Origin: Plasmodium brasilianum
Taxonomy: Eukaryota; Apicomplexa; Aconoidasida; Haemosporida; Plasmodiidae
Length of the DNA stretch: 64,000 bases
Assembly: GCF_023973825.1 (NCBI RefSeq)
Contig: NC_090121.1
Location: 1,844,001 to 1,908,000 of the forward strand
Direction of reading: 5' to 3'
A program made the position numbers and the translations under genes. Below, piece by piece: positions 58,681 through 64,000 of this stretch. Numbering within the stretch: the stretch's first letter is position 1; each line of letters starts with the position of its first letter. Below the pieces are notes generated by a model that was not told the origin of the DNA, made no database searches, and saw only the letters and a list, made by a program, of their open reading frames with translations.

Positions 58681-59807
58681 AACAGGGAAAGTGAATATTA
58701 AAAACGAAAATTTTTAATTATAACAAATATAATTTTCACATGATGCAATTATTTAGTGCAATATTAAGTATTAATTGGTATTTATTGCATACATTTTTGG
58801 TGTTATCGGATGGATGTAGATAATTGCATTTATAAATTTTTTTTTTTTTTGCAACATTTGTCTATATGCATAAGTATGTGTGTGGATAAATATATATATA
58901 TATATATGTGTGTACACATATATTTTTGCATAACGATTGAAGAGTTTTCTCATGAAATTTGAATTAAAGAAATAACAGTCATGTAAATAAATAACATTAC
59001 ATATAGGAGGAAAGTAGATATATCCCATTAACATATACGGAATGGCACAAATTAAATTTTGTCAATTTTTTAAGTTTTTTGAAGTTGAATGATTAAAGAA
59101 AAACACATATAGTTATGTATATATATTTGTATGAATTCAAATATATATGCACTGAAAATAGTTAAAATATATAACAATTACATTTTGGAGGAAGTGTTAA
59201 ATATAAAACAATTTAATTATTTACATGGGTATTAAAAAATGAATAAAAAAAAAAAAAAATCATCAGTTTAACTTCTCAAAATTAGTGAAAAACAAAAAAA
59301 GCCAAATAACACAGAAATTAAAGAATAATTTTTATGTTAAATAGAAACAAATAATATATATACGAATTACAATTATATAAATGTTTTATTGAAAAAGGAC
59401 ACATTAGTTTGGTAAATTTTTTATTTTTTTATTTTTTACCAAAAAATTAGAACATTTTTTGTAATGTTATAATTCATATTTATAAAGAAAATTAATATGA
59501 AAGTAGGATATGAATTATAACATATGAAATTCGAATCTTTGTATGGCATTTATTCGAATTTTAGTGACTGTGCCTTTTACCATAGAACTGCAAATAGAGC
59601 ATGTGATCGATGATTTGCCGGATTTTACATACCAAGGATTTCATTTTTGTTTTAAGCATATCGGATGTACACTGTACATATGTAGATTATTAAGCCCATA
59701 CAAATGGTCTATCACAATGTACATACAAACATAAAAATATATATATAAACAACTGCCCATACCAACAATTACGTACCCACCTACAAATTTAACTATTTAC
59801 TTTCATG
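58681..59807. other. Convergent intergenic gap with a composition island
   Basis: Shared 3' flank of the CDGSH (+) and ABCB (-) genes. Most is AT-rich spacer, but about 59540-59720 is richer in G and C with no simple repeats, and a 63-codon plus-strand frame (59543-59734) crosses it. I cannot say whether it is coding, RNA or 3' UTR. Confidence 0.55.
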
Positions 59808-62800
59808 CTAAATTTCATTAAGCTTCTTGGCATACACACTGTTCCTGTTCTGTTCCAATTTCACTCTTAAACCTTGTTCTATAATTTTTCCATCCTTTAA
59901 AACATAAATATAGTCACATCGATTAATTGTCGTAATTTTATGAGAAAGATTTATTATAGTACAATTAGGTAAGTAGTTTTTAATACTTGAAAAAATTTTT
60001 AGCTCATTTACTGAATCCAAAGCATTAAATGCTTCATCTAATATTAGAATGTTCGGTTTTTTTATAATAGCTCTAGCTAAGGATATTTTTTGCTTCTGCC
60101 CGCCTGACAAAATTTTTTCATTAATATTATGAAAGAATTTGTTTTTGTATGAATTTATTAAATCATTTATACGAACAATTTTAGACACTTTTATTATTTC
60201 TTTATATAGTTTTTTTATGAAGTGCACTTTATATTTGTTATAACTTTTTTTTTTTCTCTGCTCTTCTAGTAACTTTGTATTTATTTCTTTTCCACACATT
60301 AGGCATTTTTTGAAATGTGAAAAATTGTTTTGCTCATTCATCTCGTTATTCGTAGAAATCTGTTCATTTATCTCGTTGGTACTAATAATTTGTTTGTTTA
60401 AATTTTGAGCATTCTTTATTTTTTTGTTTTCTTCATCATTTTCATTTGTAGTATTATCATTATCAGAAGAAAATAAGTGTACACAACTGTTTATATTAAT
60501 TTTATTAAATTTGAAATTGTATTTTAAATAGGATAAATTCTTACTAGATTTTAATCTACAGTTATAGGAATAAAGTATGTTGTATATTATGCTATCACTA
60601 AATAAATATGTTTCTTCCTCTACGACTGATATTTTTTTTGTTAAAATATATTTTGATATATTCTCAATATTTTCATTATCCAATAATATATTTCCATAAG
60701 TCTTATTATATAATCTAGCACATAATTTCGATAGATCATTTTTCCCCGAATCATTGTAACATAAAATTCCATATGTATATTTATTCGAAAAGCGTAAATT
60801 AATGTTTGATAAAATTTTATTCTTCGGATATTTTGCAAAATAGAAATCCACATTTTCAAAAACTAATGTGCTTCCTTTTTTAGCATCTTTTATATTATCT
60901 AATATTAAATTTTCGTTTATGTTTTTATAATTTTCATCAATAAATTTTAAAATCTCTAATTCTTTGATAGCATTTTGGATTATATATGGCAATGCACTAT
61001 TCAAATTTTTTGTTTTTTTGTTTTTTTTGTTTTTAGTTTTTTTCATTATTTCTTCCTCACTCATGCATGCATGTGCCGATGAGGATAAAGTTGTTTTTTC
61101 TCTCTTCTGTTCTTCCTGTTCATTCTGCAATTGAAATTCACTAATTTTATGTGTATCTCCGATACATATTCCAGTGTTATCATTTTTTCTCATATTACTA
61201 TAAATGCTGCTGGAGCTATTACTTGTGCTATTACTACTATCTACAGTAGCATTTTCGTTTTTATCAAGACTTGTGGTCAAATCTATTATAGCAGTATCAT
61301 TTAAAATGTCATTCATACTAATGTCATCTATAGTTGTATAATCCGCTTCACTCGTATTATTTCTGCTAGAGGTATTACTATTTCCAGATATGTTATTATC
61401 GGATATAATGACACCTGCAGTTTTCGACTTTTTTTCTACAATGTTTATAGGAGTTTTTTTTTCCTTCTTATAATAAAATTTGGAATAATTATAAAATAAG
61501 AAAGTTAGTAGAATAATATATAACGTGTCATTTGTTATGTTACTCAACTTTAGGATACTTTTTTTGTCTTGAATAGATAATTTTTTGAAAGAGCTAATGT
61601 TATCAAACATAAACAGAAATTCTTCACTTATGTAATTATATCTTTCTTCATATAATTTTAATATTAACAATATGATATTTTTTTTATATTTGGTTCTTAA
61701 AAAATTTATAAATTTTTTATCTAGCTTATATTTGATTATAAGTTCATGTTCATTTTTAATGAAATTATATATTTCTTGAATATTTATATCAGGTTTATTT
61801 TTTTTTAATATATTTGATATTTTTTCATTTTTATTATAGGAATTATCTACCGCTACATTTTTCATATGAGTTTGTGGTAAGTTACTAAATTGAACTTCCT
61901 CCTTCAAAGTTTGAGAAAAATCAACTATCGTTTTTTTTTCATCTAATGGAATTGTAAATTTTCCATTCGTTGAAATATTGTTCGTATTACTTTCTGTTTG
62001 GTGATAAATTCCCTCCTCTTTAATGTTTGTCTGTGTATTGTTAAGAGAATTTCCGTTTATATTTTTTTTGAATTGCCTGTCTTCAATAAATGCAAGGGAA
62101 ATAATATTATCCTCTTTCAAACTTTTTCTGTCACTTATGAACAATTTGCATAAATTATTATAATTTCTTTCAAATAGTTTCAAATAATTAGGTTTAATAA
62201 TATTGGCAACATATTCAGCATTTTTTTGAATGGCTTGAAATTTTTTTATAAGGGGGTATTTAAGTATTACATTTTTTATATCAACAAAATTGTAAAGATT
62301 TGTAAAATGATATTTATTAGAACTCAATTTATTCTGACTGTTACTCACAGATTCCTTTTCAATTAATTTTATGATATCCTCTGCATTACCTATAAGTTCT
62401 TGGACTCTTGAATATTGTTGTTCAATAGTGCATGACTGGGATATAATATTTTGCATGTATATAACTGAAGAAATAACAGTTCTAGAATCTGAATAAATAT
62501 TATTTTTTAAGGTTCTTTTACTTAAAATTAGGGTTACTATAAGGGTTAACATATCAATCAAACGTATTAAAAGCTTTTCTATACTATATAATAAACCTAA
62601 TTTCATTCTACACATATAAATATTATCTAAAGATTTTGTGAATTTTTCTATTTCTTTATTATGTGTATTGAAGGTGTTTATAAGAGAAAAATTATTGATG
62701 GATTCTTCTACAATATTATTTGAATATGCAACATCATTACTCTCTTCTTTTGCCAATTTACGAAAAATATTTGAAAAAAATATAGAAATATTCGAAATAG

Positions 62801-63785
62801 TTATAACGATAAGGAAGGAAACTATAAATAGGTGTACATTTATTTTATACAGAAAATAAAAAGACAATACCATTTTTATAATATTTCTTAACAGTACAAT
62901 AATGTTAGTGGTAAATATATCAATTAATTCAGAAGAATCTAAGTTTAATCTACTTATCAATTCTCCTCTACCTTTTTTCTTAAAGTAGTTTATATGTTTA
63001 TACAGCAATACTCTAAATAGATGATTCTGCAATTTGTTTGTACTTAAATATGCACATACATTAAATATATATGACCGAAAGGATGACAATAATATGCCTA
63101 ATAGGGAAATTAATACATACTTATAAATAGGATTATTAAATTTAAAATAATTTATCAATGATATCATACATGGCGAATTGTTCTTTTGGACAATTGTTGA
63201 ACTCCTATCCATTACATAAGAGAGCGTTTTTGATAAAAAGATAGGAATAAAAGAATCAACAACTGAAGATATGATGGTTAATAAAAATCCCACGAGAAAC
63301 ATGTATTTACTTTCTCGTATTATTTTAAATAGTCTTGCTACATCATTTAACAAGCTATTTTTGTATTTACCCTTTTCCAACATTTTCGAATATATACTTG
63401 CGAAAATATTTTTTTCGTCAGATATTTCATCCTCTTTTCTATTATGTAGGGAGAGAAAAAAAACATTATTTCTTTTGACATAATTTAATTTTTTTTTTTG
63501 GTTCCATTGTTTAATTCTTTTTCTTCCATTTAACAAATAATTTATTTTGTTAAAATGTAACTTACAATTTTTCTTTCTTTCTAGAACACATTTTCTATTT
63601 ACGAAACTATAGAAATGATTTTTGTTTTGCTTTTTATTTTTACATTTTATACAACACTCGATGGAACAAACATTTTTTAGCTTATTCTGTTTCATACAGT
63701 ATTCGTTTTTGTGTAACACATTTTTAGATAAACAACATTCGTAGGTTAAGATATAAACAAATAAAAAATTGTGTAAAAATTTCAT
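59808..63785 (-). CDS. ABCB4: ABCB-family half-transporter with degenerate ATP site
   Basis: A single exon of 1325 residues. A hydrophobic start (MKFLHNFLFVYIL) followed by a Lys/Asn-rich Cys-containing segment resembles a signal plus transit leader. A six-helix ABC membrane domain spans about 155-450 (for example FLVGFLLTIISSVVDSF, YVLISLLGILLSSF). A ~450-residue Asn/Ser-rich insert precedes the nucleotide-binding domain (about 980-1325). That domain has a Walker A reading CYNDSGKND around Lys1015, Q-loop VVEEETYLF, another insert, then intact signature LSGGQKQKISLARAI, Walker B ILILDEAFNALD and H-loop NLSHKI. Walker A lacks two glycines and the Ser/Thr, and the Q-loop Gln is Glu, so ATP handling is doubtful. 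Substrate and organelle are unknown. The symbol rests on recalled P. falciparum gene order (PF3D7_0302600) and is tentative. Confidence 0.8.
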   Translation of the reverse strand: MKFLHNFLFVYILTYECCLSKNVLHKNEYCMKQNKLKNVCSIECCIKCKNKKQNKNHFYSFVNRKCVLERKKNCKLHFNKINYLLNGRKRIKQWNQKKKLNYVKRNNVFFLSLHNRKEDEISDEKNIFASIYSKMLEKGKYKNSLLNDVARLFKIIRESKYMFLVGFLLTIISSVVDSFIPIFLSKTLSYVMDRSSTIVQKNNSPCMISLINYFKFNNPIYKYVLISLLGILLSSFRSYIFNVCAYLSTNKLQNHLFRVLLYKHINYFKKKGRGELISRLNLDSSELIDIFTTNIIVLLRNIIKMVLSFYFLYKINVHLFIVSFLIVITISNISIFFSNIFRKLAKEESNDVAYSNNIVEESINNFSLINTFNTHNKEIEKFTKSLDNIYMCRMKLGLLYSIEKLLIRLIDMLTLIVTLILSKRTLKNNIYSDSRTVISSVIYMQNIISQSCTIEQQYSRVQELIGNAEDIIKLIEKESVSNSQNKLSSNKYHFTNLYNFVDIKNVILKYPLIKKFQAIQKNAEYVANIIKPNYLKLFERNYNNLCKLFISDRKSLKEDNIISLAFIEDRQFKKNINGNSLNNTQTNIKEEGIYHQTESNTNNISTNGKFTIPLDEKKTIVDFSQTLKEEVQFSNLPQTHMKNVAVDNSYNKNEKISNILKKNKPDINIQEIYNFIKNEHELIIKYKLDKKFINFLRTKYKKNIILLILKLYEERYNYISEEFLFMFDNISSFKKLSIQDKKSILKLSNITNDTLYIILLTFLFYNYSKFYYKKEKKTPINIVEKKSKTAGVIISDNNISGNSNTSSRNNTSEADYTTIDDISMNDILNDTAIIDLTTSLDKNENATVDSSNSTSNSSSSIYSNMRKNDNTGICIGDTHKISEFQLQNEQEEQKREKTTLSSSAHACMSEEEIMKKTKNKKNKKTKNLNSALPYIIQNAIKELEILKFIDENYKNINENLILDNIKDAKKGSTLVFENVDFYFAKYPKNKILSNINLRFSNKYTYGILCYNDSGKNDLSKLCARLYNKTYGNILLDNENIENISKYILTKKISVVEEETYLFSDSIIYNILYSYNCRLKSSKNLSYLKYNFKFNKININSCVHLFSSDNDNTTNENDEENKKIKNAQNLNKQIISTNEINEQISTNNEMNEQNNFSHFKKCLMCGKEINTKLLEEQRKKKSYNKYKVHFIKKLYKEIIKVSKIVRINDLINSYKNKFFHNINEKILSGGQKQKISLARAIIKKPNILILDEAFNALDSVNELKIFSSIKNYLPNCTIINLSHKITTINRCDYIYVLKDGKIIEQGLRVKLEQNRNSVYAKKLNEI

Positions 63786-64000
63786 GTTTTTTTATATTTT
63801 TTTTTTTTATGAACTACATATTGTCCTTTATATGTCCTGAAAATAGTTAATAAGTTTTTTATGTGTACATAAAAGCTTCTTTTATTCCTATATATTTTTT
63901 AACTGTATGCGTTTATCTTAGCTTGTTTACGTTTGCTTTACATTTAGATCCTTTTCTTCTTTTCTCATATCTCCTTATTTCGCCCATCTATAATTATTTT
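63786..64000. other. 5' flank of the ABCB gene
   Basis: T-rich leader and promoter sequence of the minus-strand ABCB gene, with a short poly-T run at about 63799-63809. No other feature is seen before the window ends. Confidence 0.7.

Noticed and set aside
1..64000. CRISPR arrays, insertion sequences, prophage or transposons
   Set aside because: The tandem arrays have no unique spacers, and no transposase, integrase or reverse transcriptase motifs appear; the genome is eukaryotic.

Overview
The window is nuclear DNA from a malaria parasite (genus Plasmodium). It is very AT-rich, with long poly-T, poly-A and (TA)n tracts between genes. Proteins are full of Asn/Lys/Ser/Asp runs and in-frame repeats, introns are short and T-rich with GT-AG ends, and the gene content is typically apicomplexan (plasmoredoxin, ankyrin-DHHC palmitoyltransferase, degenerate ABCB half-transporter). 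From memory, the gene order and strands match the P. falciparum chromosome 3 block around PFC0125w-PFC0180c, read in reverse. Species is not resolved; composition suggests a malariae/ovale-type or rodent-type parasite rather than a GC-richer vivax-type one.

Layout: secreted PEBP-like protein (+, three exons); Ariadne-type RBR E3 ligase (-); mitochondrial branched-chain 2-oxo acid dehydrogenase E2 (+); plasmoredoxin (-); a 1980-residue gamma-tubulin complex/spindle pole protein (-); ankyrin-DHHC palmitoyltransferase (-, six exons rebuilt here); RNA polymerase subunit RPB6 (+); lipin-type phosphatidate phosphatase (-, with a homopolymer frameshift); a GRC3/NOL9-like polynucleotide kinase (+); NSF (+); exportin-1/CRM1 (+, three exons); an RRM/KH RNA-binding protein (+, two exons); a CDGSH iron-sulfur protein with a C-terminal membrane anchor (+); and an ABCB half-transporter with a degenerate ATP site (-).

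These are mostly core housekeeping genes: mitochondrial metabolism and redox, ubiquitination, spindle organisation, palmitoylation, transcription, lipid synthesis, rRNA processing, vesicle fusion, nuclear export and transport. Neighbours do not form an operon-like pathway; each gene has its own long AT-rich flanks carrying many minisatellites.

The gaps hold a few weak candidates for undescribed small genes: spliced micro-ORFs near 17.5, 25.1, 27.5 and 44.4 kb. They also hold two base-composition islands (24.12-24.20 and 43.8-43.95 kb) that can fold as structured RNA. These are hypotheses: short chance ORFs are common in such DNA. The firmest oddities are the frameshifted lipin gene, the RPB6 start codon that must be completed by splicing, the exportin-1 site without the drug-reactive Cys, the degenerate Walker A/Q-loop of the ABC protein, and the RBR ligase lacking key RING residues.
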